Shown here: positions 23,222 through 32,869 of the stretch, in pieces
Numbering within the stretch: the first letter of the stretch is position 1
How the letters are laid out: each line of letters starts with the position of its first letter
NCBI GenBank assembly: GCA_037833965.1
Contig: AP031354.1
Location: 1,466,001-1,530,000, forward strand
DNA from: Marchantia polymorpha subsp. ruderalis
Taxonomy: Eukaryota > Streptophyta > Marchantiopsida > Marchantiales > Marchantiaceae
DNA: 64,000 nucleotides
Direction: 5' to 3'
The notes under the pieces: model-generated
What the model was told of the DNA's origin: nothing
The model's input: only the letters and a program-made list of their open reading frames with translations
Databases searched by the model: none
Made by a program: the position numbers and the translations under genes

Positions 23222-24402
23222 GCTGCAGGCATCGTCCCCGAACAGTAGAAGCATCTGGCAACAAGCAGAGAGAGCTTTAGAGAGAAATATGAGGGTAATT
23301 ATAAATCAACTCACACTGATAGTTCCACTGACGTGTGATGGGCTCTGCAGCATACAACGATGGCAAAATGGATCACACAAGAAATAAAAGGCCAGACTAT
23401 TTCCTCTTTTTACTTCCACAAATAGAGCATTTTCAAATGTACTTTCAATCTGATTCGTGGAGCAGATGAAATTGGGGAGAATTAGTTTTTCATTTGTTGT
23501 AGTATATCTTTCGTACAGTACCTACGGATTTTGTTTGTTTTCTTGCTATTTTCTTTTCGTTTCAAGGCTTGATCTTGATGTGATCTACCTGAAAAATCAC
23601 TAATGTGTTTAAGTAAATTATTCTTTTGATTTCTACTCATTAATGTTTTGATAATGAAAAATATTATTGTGGCTGAATTGTACCCGCGACGGTAACATGA
23701 TGATCCTTTGAGTGCAGCCGAGTTGTCTATCACCGTCTGAGTCAGACTAGTATCGAGAGCAATATTGTTTTCGCGATTTTTGAGTTTTGGACCCCCGGCC
23801 TAGAAGACCTTGGTGATTGGGCTAAGGAAGTGGAATGGAGCAATATAAATCATCTACATCAATAGCAGCTGCCGACAGCCCAGGAACCTTTTCCAGCGAT
23901 TGAATCCGGAACCACATTTTGATCGATGACAATCAAATTTGAATGGATGAATGATTTCACGGTAGCTTGTTCAGCTGTGTGCAATAGTCTGAGTTGTGGT
24001 CATCAAAAGACTTTCTGATTGATACACTGTGAATTTCATCGTTGGGTGGAGTGTGAGTTTCAAAGAATTCTAGTGTCGCTTTGATTACTAATATATAGCT
24101 TTCACTGCTGGAGGTGTGTAAACATAACAAACATGGAAATGAGTATTCTACAATTGAAATGGTTATTTAACCTCTCTCTAAAGCTAGTGTTCTACAGGAA
24201 GAAAAATTAATTCTTTCATAGTAATTTTGATAAATGTTGTGGAATATCTATTCTTAAATCAAGATAAATGTTTGTGCATAAGAGTATGCATTGGAAAAAT
24301 ATAACGCTGTCTGAGCGTATTCAGATCTTTAACATGCAAACTATACATCGAGTGAACTCAAGATGATTGCAAGATTTAATAAATCTGCAATCATCTTAAT
24401 CT
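23222..24402. other. Spacer of the inverted repeat
   Basis: About 1.2 kb between the arms, AT-rich, with no supported gene. Around 23680 it carries a short stretch (GAATTGTACCCGCGACGG) that is also found, inverted, at the borders of the P450 A and B duplications (about 28235 and 55290). 24280-24360 matches 28140-28225 inverted. Confidence 0.5.
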
Positions 24403-24536
24403 TGGCCGCGACAGTGATAAACATATGTCTAGATGGAAGTGGAGATTACACAACAGTTCAGGAAGCGGTTGATGCTGTACCCACTTCGAACAAAGAGCGA
24501 GTGACGAGTCAAATTTTCTCCGGGATCTATCTGTGA
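24363..24536 (+). pseudogene. Pectin methylesterase 5' fragment (right arm)
   Basis: The ATG at 24363 opens a 57-codon frame: a hydrophobic segment like a signal peptide (AIILILAATVINI), then CLDGSGDYTTVQEAVDAVP, which matches the start of the pectinesterase domain, then a TGA at 24534. The catalytic residues are missing. The 5' flank (24280-24360) is repeated inverted at about 28140-28225, as if the promoter was also copied. The first 40 bp of the frame contain an almost perfect inverted repeat (24361-24396). Confidence 0.75.
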
Positions 24537-26103
24537 GTTGAAGTACTATCGTTTCCCCTCGCCGTCAGAATTGTGGCCGCAACCGAGACGTGGATGACGC
24601 CTTAATTCGTTTCTTTTTGATAGAACGACCAGCGATCAACCATGACACTGTGACTATTGATAGTTCACTTGCTTGGGAACTACATTGGTCCCTCGAAATT
24701 GTCAGAGATCCCCAAGCAGTAAAACCGACCTCGCGAGATAGTGGCAAAAAAACCTTATTGTCGTCAGATGAGAGTACTGAAATTCTGGGTGAAGTTAGTT
24801 CAGAATCTACTTCTATTATTGTAGCCATCGAAAAAATCATATTGAATGACTTGAGGTAGGAAGTTAGACCTCAACTTATTTGAATGCGTCGTACTTGAAT
24901 GCCATTTCATTTAAATAGGATTCGTAGTCAAATTCGGATTGCTCTTCCACAAACGAACCTGTGTACAATTCTTCAAAATATTCATTGATATTTATTTAAA
25001 TTTTCTCAGGCTCTAGTGGTGGAACTTGTATCTAATTATCATCGCTCGAACCCGTGCAAAATTATTTAAAATATTCACTAAAATGTTTTTTAATTTCCAT
25101 ATGCTCAGGTTATAACATAACAACATAAACAGCCAGATCAGATAACAGTAATAGAAACATAGTACCATTTGAGTATACAAATAAACTTTACCTTAAACAT
25201 AATATCTGTTACTAAAATGATAGGAAATGAACCAAGTGATAACTCACCGGAATCTTGTAAACTTCACTAACTTGAGGTTATGGATATGTTTTCAAAAACC
25301 AAATTCGCGGAAATACAGAGAACAATGACGTACAAACGGTGTTTTGATTAGACTTAGTGGCGACGCGAGAACTTGGCAAATTCAAGTGAGCATTCGGACC
25401 AAAAAATTGTAAAGCTTTCCGATCGTAAGCAGATGTAACTTATTCTTTGGTGTTGAACGTCCCCAACCACACTCTACGTACTTTCCTAGGATCCCGAATC
25501 TCAGCTACCCACTTGCCCCAAATCCGCTGGCGCACTCCCTTGTACTCGCAGGAAGAGTTTTCGGTGACTCCCTTGCCCTTAGAAGAAGCTTTGCTGCTCC
25601 TTTTGGAAGACATGTCTCACCTTTGCATAACCTTTGGGTCATTCTGCATGTATCTCGATCGTTGATACATGTAAAGATCGAGAACAAGGTCCAACAAGAC
25701 GGTTCCACCCGCGCGCGAGACTGATTTCAACGCTTCCCGCATACTTGTGTCGGATCTCTTAATGATAGCGATATTTATGGAGTTCCAACATCCAGGGACG
25801 ACGAAACAACATCGGTATGAGTTTCCTGCGTTTTACTCTTCCTATTCTTAATATATCCGCCACTGCCTCCTCCTCGCTTACTGCTGGATATATACGGTCT
25901 CTCGTGAACACCTGTTACACCATCGTGCGACGAATTGACGTCGGAGGTGGTGTGAATCGGGTTTTAAGTGTCTCTTTCAGTCCTTACAGTTTGAAACCAA
26001 CTGCTCTCCAAAAATTTAACACCTGTTTCATTAATTTCTGGCTCAAACTGCATGTGAACATTAGACGGCAAGTGTTCAACTTTTTTGCTTTTTAGAGCGA
26101 AAA
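24403..26103 (-). repeat. Right arm of the large inverted repeat
   Basis: Reverse complement of 21585-23221, with the same order of parts: PME fragment, acidic-tail region, DREB-like pseudogene. If the locus is transcribed through, the two arms would pair into a dsRNA stem of about 1.6 kb. Confidence 0.88.
24885..25613 (-). pseudogene. DREB-type AP2/ERF transcription factor, broken copy (right arm)
   Basis: ATG at 25613-25611. The frame runs [15 protein letters not shown], then [20 protein letters not shown], then [12 protein letters not shown], and meets TAA at 25442-25440. After the stop the same frame continues the AP2 domain with [20 protein letters not shown], so a single nonsense change (GAA to TAA by family consensus) cuts the domain. 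The GVRQR and WLGTF strands and the terminal helix are otherwise well preserved. A basic Lys/Ser stretch upstream is a likely nuclear signal, as in DREB2 proteins. The acidic C-terminal segment FVEEQSEFDYESYLN lies at about 24930-24970. Its stop differs from those in the left copy, so the two copies decayed separately. Confidence 0.86.
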
Positions 26104-26360
26104 AGTTTTTACAAAGAATTTGCAACATTCGTTGCCATTTGAATGTTGTTGTCTTCGACTACGCCAGTTTTCTACATCCTCTTCGAAAGAAGTGAAAAAT
26201 CTGAGAGTACCATGAAATATGACCATGCTAGGAAAAGCATTAGGACAGATTACTGAAAAAAATTTGTTTAACAGTTCAAATGCTAATCCTCGACGGATGC
26301 ACCTGTAGCCTTCAATGCGTCCTGTCATTTGTGGCTCGTTAAGGCATCTTCACTGGTTCT

Positions 26361-26414
26361 AGCAAATGTCACTACGCTCTCACAGATTTACGTCAGAGCG
26401 TAGTGACATTTGCT
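26361..26414. repeat. Perfect 20-bp hairpin, 14-nt loop
   Basis: 26361-26380 is the exact reverse complement of 26395-26414. A second short hairpin (CTTGGTTC with GAACCAAG) follows at once. No coding context. Confidence 0.85.
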
Positions 26415-26509
26415 CTTGGTTCACCTCGAACCAAGAGTTCAGCTCGGTCCCTCGGTTCACCTTGAGCCTTTCAAATCCTTACCTGGAGGTATCCTAACAA
26501 ACTCAGTTT

Positions 26510-26960
26510 GAAGGGATGCGGCGCTTAGGCTACCAGTCTATGCCAAACAACACCTGACCTTACTGACCTTCAATATTGGCTTTTGTAGGAGGCAGTCGAA
26601 TTGTAGACGGAGGAGTTGCAGTAAAATATCCAGCCTTGAAGACGGATAGGTCCATCGTGGATTCTGGGGTGGTATTCGGATTACCATTGGTATCTTTGTC
26701 ACTGCCTAAGGCCATTTTCGAGGCTTGAATTACGATGTACCTCATGTGGTTGCCTCGTCAACTCCAGCCCCGTGTAATTTTATGAGACAAGATTCCATCT
26801 TATTTACGAACGTGTCTCATGGCTCTAGTTGCCTTAATTTATATGAGTACATCATGATCATCGATCCTCTTGGGGATTCTGTAGTTGCCAGCTGCAACTT
26901 TTTCGTAGTTTTCACGTACATTTTTCATAATATTCGAAATTCGGATGCCCCATAGCGCAT
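26510..26960. repeat. Duplicated block S1, copy 1
   Basis: Matches 35850-36245 in the same orientation, with shared stretches such as CTATGCCAAAC, CTGACCTTCAATATTG, TTACGATGTA and CATGTGGTTGCC. On the minus strand both copies keep a similar short peptide (M[RS]YIVI-AS-M-LG), which hints at a decayed exon. I do not recognise the family. Confidence 0.7.
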
Positions 26961-27299
26961 GGAATTATATGATGCCTTAGATTCACTGAAAGTAGAAGGA
27001 AGGTTGACTGCTAAACTCAATTCTCACTCAAACAAGTCCACTTTTCGGTCGGGTTAGGGTCACACTGATTGTGCAGCTGTTAAATCCTGGGGCTTTTCTC
27101 CTAAATGAAATATGTACATAAAAAAAGGCTGACTGATCTCTTAAGGCTACTTTTCAAAAGGCTGGTTTTCCTTTGGTCAACTTTCTAGTAGAAAATAAGT
27201 GTAGTAAATTCTTTTGGACGATACTATCCAATTAACAAACAAGATACTCGACTTTTGGTCGCAAAATCTACACTCCGTATATCGCGTGTGCTTGAGTAC

Positions 27300-27480
27300 A
27301 TTGGATATGTACATCAGGGAATCAAGAAGAACGGCGCGCTGCTTAAAAGTATCCCCTCTCTGTAGTAATAGCGGATGTTTCTGCAAATCATGATCAACTA
27401 GATAGCATCAAGCAAAACCTGTCATATCAACGTGTTTTATTCTTGCCTTGTCTCTGAATCGTTTACGAATTGAACACGAG
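27300..27480. repeat. Duplicated block S2, copy 2
   Basis: Matches 38615-38800 (shared AAGAACGGCGCGCTGCTTAA and AGCATCAAGCAAAAC) and, inverted, 20150-20310. Confidence 0.65.
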
Positions 27481-27537
27481 ACAAAGATATTTAGCATTGT
27501 ATGTCGTTAAACATGGGGCACTGATTGCTGAGACGTC

Positions 27538-27960
27538 ATTCAATCCTTAAGATCGCCTGCTTCGTGCACTCGACAAATCCATCTAACGTGTCTTCCTCGA
27601 GGCTGCCAAGGACGGACGCTCTATAGGGCGTACGTTTAACAAATCCAGCGACTGTAAAAATCCAAAGTTCATCAGATTGTGTCTTGCTCGAGACCGACAA
27701 AGACGTACGCTTTGGACGGGGGGCATACGTTCACGTGCATAAAGGAAACAGCAATTCACATCAACACCACCTGACCATCGATGGTAATAAATGGATGTTT
27801 GAAACTACGTACAGAAACGCCCCGATTCTGGCTCATATAGAATCTTTTTTAAAAGCGCTCACATTTTTTGAGACATACGAGAACAACTGCGAGATAGCAG
27901 ACAACCACTAGACTCCGTCGAGTGATTCACAAGACACAGCTCCAACCCTATGATACCGTT
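27538..27960 (+). repeat. Duplicated block S3, copy 1, with a protein-like remnant
   Basis: Matches 48975-49310. The plus-strand peptides align (HHLTIDGNKWMFETTYRNAP here, HHFLTVEGNIWLLEIVYGNA there), which suggests a decayed coding exon of unknown family. Confidence 0.6.
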
Positions 27961-28700
27961 TCTGAAAGTATATGTCTCATCTCAGACGTCACACGTACAG
28001 AAAAAAATAAAAATTGTTAATGATATTGCATGAAATGATTAACAAGTAAATTTGCTTGATACTAATCATATTAGCAAGAATCATCTAGCTTATTCATGAT
28101 GAGTTCTGTACTCTTGCAATCAACATTACAAAAATTTCTTAAGTTCACTCGATGTATAATTTGCATGTTAGAGATCTGAATACGCTCAGATAGCGTTATA
28201 TGTTTCCAATGTATTTTTCTGAATTGTTCCCGTCGCGGGTACAATTCAGTAACTTATTGTGCATGTTCAGTTACTCACAGCATGTCTATGATTGTATTTA
28301 TATTTCATGCAGCTATATCTTAATTTCTTTTTGTTGATCCCTGGATTTAATTGCCTGCGCTTCAGAACACATCAAAAGGAATTTTACATAAGTGCAGCTA
28401 TCGATAAGCTGCTCCCACGTAAGAACACTGACCGTATAATGAGATGATGTTGATTTATTACATTTTACTAACCTATTGCATTGATATCGTCAGTAAGAAT
28501 TTACTTCAGCTACGATAAACTATATAGGTCATAATCTATTGGTTTATAGTTACTTTACAGTGGACCATGCACCAGTTCAGCCGCATCTACGATTTGAATC
28601 CTCACTTCTATCGATGTTTAGATGAATGACTAGTGCTGTATTCCGTGGCCAGTGAGAGGCCAATTCAATCATCAATTTGTTGGTACCTTGGCTACTTAGT

Positions 28701-31700
28701 CTAGTTGTGTTGCGCTCGAGCACTAGCGAGATCAGGTGACGAACGCCTCGAGGCAGTGATGTGCATGCCATCCTTCATCATGAGGATGGCAGACATTCTG
28801 TAGCCGATCTGGTGCCCCGGGACGGACTCGAACTTGAAGAAGCGGCACAGCACAGCCGTCACTATCTTCATTTGCAGGTACGCTGCATCTTTCCCCAAGC
28901 ACGAGCGAGGTCCAGCCTGCGAATCGCATTCTCGAGAATAATCCGCATGAGAAGTCGGGTAGTCAAGTGCAAGGCACGATTGAGCCCAAATTAAAAGGGG
29001 AGTGTTGCATGTAATGAGAGAGCATAGGTAGCAAAGCTGGCCATTGGAGGTCTACCTGGAATGCAGTGAACTTGAAGGGCGAGGCGCCCTCGAAAACGCC
29101 TGCTTCGTTGAGCCATCTTTCAGGTCTGTATACTGCAGCATCCGGTCCCCATAGAGTCTGCAGCCGTCCCATCGCGTATGGAATGTATACGACCAAGTCT
29201 CCTTTTCGTACAATGTGTCCGCTCGGCAGAACATCGTCTTCTAGCACACCCTTTACGTCCTGGCGAGGAGCATCGTCCAAAGAGACTGTGAGTCAATTCC
29301 TGCTCACCGATAACTTCAGCTGGATGTCTAAAATGCATGATAAGCTAGTTATTCGACCAAAGAGCGCGTCCTGAAATTCTTTATTTCCAGTTTATAGGGA
29401 TTCTCTACTAAGCCATAGTACATAGTCTCTGCGTGAGTCCGTGTATCAGCATGATAATTATCACTTACTGCTGATCCCTCACCTGTGGAACGACCGGATA
29501 TAGCCGAATAGTTTCTGTGATGGCAGCATGCAGGTACTGGAAATTTGAAGTGGTACTGGTGACTTCCTCGAAAGTCAAAAGGTCAACGAACTGCTGGATT
29601 CGCTCGCTGAACTCGCCCTCTGATGCGTGGACTGCAGTATTGACGGTCGATCAGAAAAGCAGCTCATTCTTTTCAAAACAGAGGCACCTTTATAGATGCA
29701 GAGCTGTGCGACAAGGGAGAAAATTTGGATTCTGAACGCTGTGAAGACAGTAACGAACTCGTGGACGTCGTCGATTGTGATGTATGCATATTTACCAGAA
29801 TTCAGAGTTGGAGTCGGTTGATGCCGGGCTTCGAATGCACATAGCTCATCATAAATCTTTTCGGCGACTTCAGGTTTGCTCACCAAGCAGTAGATGAACC
29901 ATGCCAGTACCGATGAGGTGCTGTCACGTCCAGCCATTATGAAACTAAGCACGTCGTCACGGATAGATTTGTCTGTTGCATTCTCGTCCAAGGACATGTA
30001 TCTTGATGCCAAGTCTGCTCTTGTCTGCCGGTAGACTTGTATCAGTAACTAAAAGTTCGGGTGACTCTCGTGAAATTTGCACAATTTACTCGAGAATCAA
30101 AGCATCCATACACGAGAATCTCCACCAAAACACTACTACGTCAGCCTTCCTGCAATCGCCTAGACTCAAGGGACAAGAACCAAAGGAAATCATAGCATCT
30201 GTTTAGAGTGAGTTGTGAGCTCACAAATTTCCCTTCGTCTTCAGGCTTCGTTGATTGATTGGATTTGAATCTGGATTTTGCTTCAGCCATATCTCGTCTC
30301 CTGGTCCGAATCACATCGTAGAGAAATGTGTCCATGTACTGGACCGCACCTTTAAATCGGGCTTCTAAGCCTAAGTTCAGGAATCTTTTGACTCTCCAAA
30401 ATGGGTCGACGAATCTTGCATGCACATTCACGTTTGCCTCATCGAATGCTGATTGAAATGGCACGTATGGCAGCTCATGAGACAGTGCTCCCAATCTCAC
30501 TCCAGTTGCAACCTCGACAATGGTGTCCAGGGTCATTCTTTTAAAAAGATCCTAGACATGATCAGTGGCAGAAACTGGATCAGTGAGTCTTTGCAAAATT
30601 TTTTGCATCCAAAGCCTGTTAGATCTAGAGAACGTGAAGTCACTCAGGAACGATCAGAAGTTAGGTGAAGGCTCTGACACCAAGGACGATTTCAAGTAAC
30701 AAGTCAAATGAAACTTGGAACAATTTTCATACAGAAGACGGTTCGAGGCCGAGCTTGAATATTTCAGGGATCAATCTGTCGACAGAGCGTGCAGTACCTG
30801 CATTTCGAGAGACGTTGCAGAGTAAGAGGCCTTGCTTACGATGGAGGCGAGAAGGTGAGCCTTCTTCCGGTAGGTTACTAGGCTGTAATCACGAAGCACC
30901 TTTCGCTGAACCTCAGCCTGCATAACTTTTCTCTGCTTCTTCCATAGTTCACCATCAGAATTGAAGATGCCATCTCCCAAGAACTCGTATAGAATCTCTT
31001 GAAAGATTTCTCCCTGAGAAAGTCAATGGCGAATCGATCTCATCATTGGCTCCAACACAAAATGCATGAACTGTTAGACCAAGCGCATCCACAAGACGAT
31101 AATAGCACCTTATTAGACCCTGGAACATCTGATCTGAAATTGCAATCATTAGAGAGACGACTGAAAGCAATGCAGAAATTTTGTTACACTATGAGACTTC
31201 ATGAAGCAAATAACTTGTGCTTTGTGCCTAACTTATGACGCACAGCAGTGCCTGATTCTTTAATTTCGTCGTGATCACTCGAGTTCATTTCAAGAACGAA
31301 AATGAAAAGATAACTGAAGTATCTCAAAACATCAGTTCAGGCATCAATCCTGGCATACAGCAGATCTTGCTTCTTCACATTCCTAGAGCAAGAAGGTCCA
31401 ATGTAGAGGAATATCTCGGCAATTAGAGGGCTGAACGATATCAATGACGAAAGCTGTGTTGAAGACAGAAAAATGGCAACAAGAGAAGTTTTGACAAACA
31501 CAGACACGAGACTTTGCAAAAGCTGAAACTCAGGCTCAAAAAGCCCTTCACCACAGTGTTAATAGATTTATAAGAGAAGCCATCTAAGGGATGAGTTACC
31601 TTCGGATAATTCGAAAAGTTGGTCTTGAGAATGTATTCACAGACAGCTGGATCGGCGGTGTAGAAGTAGGTGTTTGTGGGCATGGGTGCGGCAAATGTGA

Positions 31701-32414
31701 GACCTGCTCTTTCGAAATTTTCCAAGAGCCAGTCATGCATTCTGTCATAGTTTAGCAAAATCTCCGGAAGGGCACCCAGAACTGGCCAAGCTTTTGGCCC
31801 TTCTCCTTCCTGCACATTCATTTAGTTATCAAACATATTGTAGAATGTATCGGGAATTCTGAATCAGACCACTATTAGAGAGATCTGCCACTACGGCAGA
31901 GACTACTGCAAAACACCTCTACTGATATTGGTTCACCATTCCTCGTCATTTTTTTCACAATCACTTCAGGTACATGCAGCGAGACGAGGAAGCGTTTGAT
32001 GGAGATGGCATGAAAACAACAAACTCGGCAAACACGGAGCCATGCAATCAACTTCTGGAGCTGTACCGTTTTGGACCTCATCAGGTTATTCACTGGTGGA
32101 GGATTCATGGAGGGCACAAAAAACCTAGCGTCCTTCTTCCTCTGCTTCTCTTTCGCATTACTAGAGCCGTCTTTTGCTACCTCGGTCGAAATGAAGGTGT
32201 CACTGAAGGGGCACGATTCTCCGTTGTTGTTGGGAGTCGCATTAACGATAGTAAGCTGAAGGGGCCTTTGAGAACGGCCCCATCGAGCGGTCGAGCTCGA
32301 TGGATCCGATGGCAAGGCGAGCATGTGCTTCCATTGATTCGGAGAGGATTTGGGCAGATTGCTCAAGTGTGCATGTACAGCAGCTCCTTCCCCAGGCAAG
32401 TACATGGACTGCAT
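28701..32414 (-). CDS. Cytochrome P450, CYP704-like (CYP86 clan), copy A
   Basis: Exons in transcription order: 32414-32067 (exon 1, tentative), 31809-31600, 31013-30798, 30551-30225, 30024-29796, 29631-29483, 29259-29056, 28916-28701. Exons 2-8 all have GT-AG borders with agreeing phases and encode 516 aa. Landmarks: WPVLGALPE at the start of exon 2; exon 3 with LGDGIFNSDGELWKKQR; I-helix AGRDSTSSVLAWF; K-helix ExxR in TETIRLYP; YRPERWL; haem loop FTAFQAGPRSCLGKD, the style of CYP704 and its kin. These enzymes hydroxylate fatty acids at or near the omega end for cutin, sporopollenin or wax, at the ER. Exon 1 (116 codons) lacks a membrane anchor; it is proposed because it is in phase and conserved in frame with copy B. 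If it is wrong, translation may start at the ATG at 31821. A TATA box lies at 32781-32789. Confidence 0.9.
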
Positions 32415-32780
32415 CTGGGCTTGATGTAGTCCTTCCCTGTAGTGCACAGACTCTCAAAGCTCGAGAGTAGAGTTTTCTCAAGTCCAGACGAATAAATTTG
32501 AGCCGAGTCAAATTGTACCAAAGGTCTGAATTCACTTCTTGGAGCTTGTGCAAATCGTCCCAGATAATTGTGCATATGGAAGTAACTGAGAAGATTATGT
32601 CCACGAATCAGATGTCAAATTCTACGATGGCAATGAACAAGGGCTATGATCGAGAAGCAAATGAGGTTTGCAGAGATGATCGAGTAGGGAGGAGGAAGAG
32701 AACAACTAGTCGCCAGAACAATCTCAATTCCGCGCGACTAATGTCGAACAATGAGAAGTATTTGCCATTCAGAACTTGGC

Positions 32781-32789
32781 TGTTATATA
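32781..32789 (-). promoter_or_regulatory. Putative TATA box of P450 copy A
   Basis: TATATAACA on the minus strand, about 370 bases before the tentative start codon. It is preserved with its surroundings upstream of copy B (59829-59837). Confidence 0.5.
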
Positions 32790-32869
32790 CACCCGGAAAA
32801 CTTCTCGAAATGAACGAGACAACGATTCTCTGCAATATCCAGAAAAAGATTCTTCGACCAATTTTATAG

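Noticed and set aside
31974-32429. Plus-strand 151-codon frame opposite the proposed P450 A exon 1
   Set aside because: The matching region of copy B does not keep this frame, whereas the minus-strand frame is kept in both copies.
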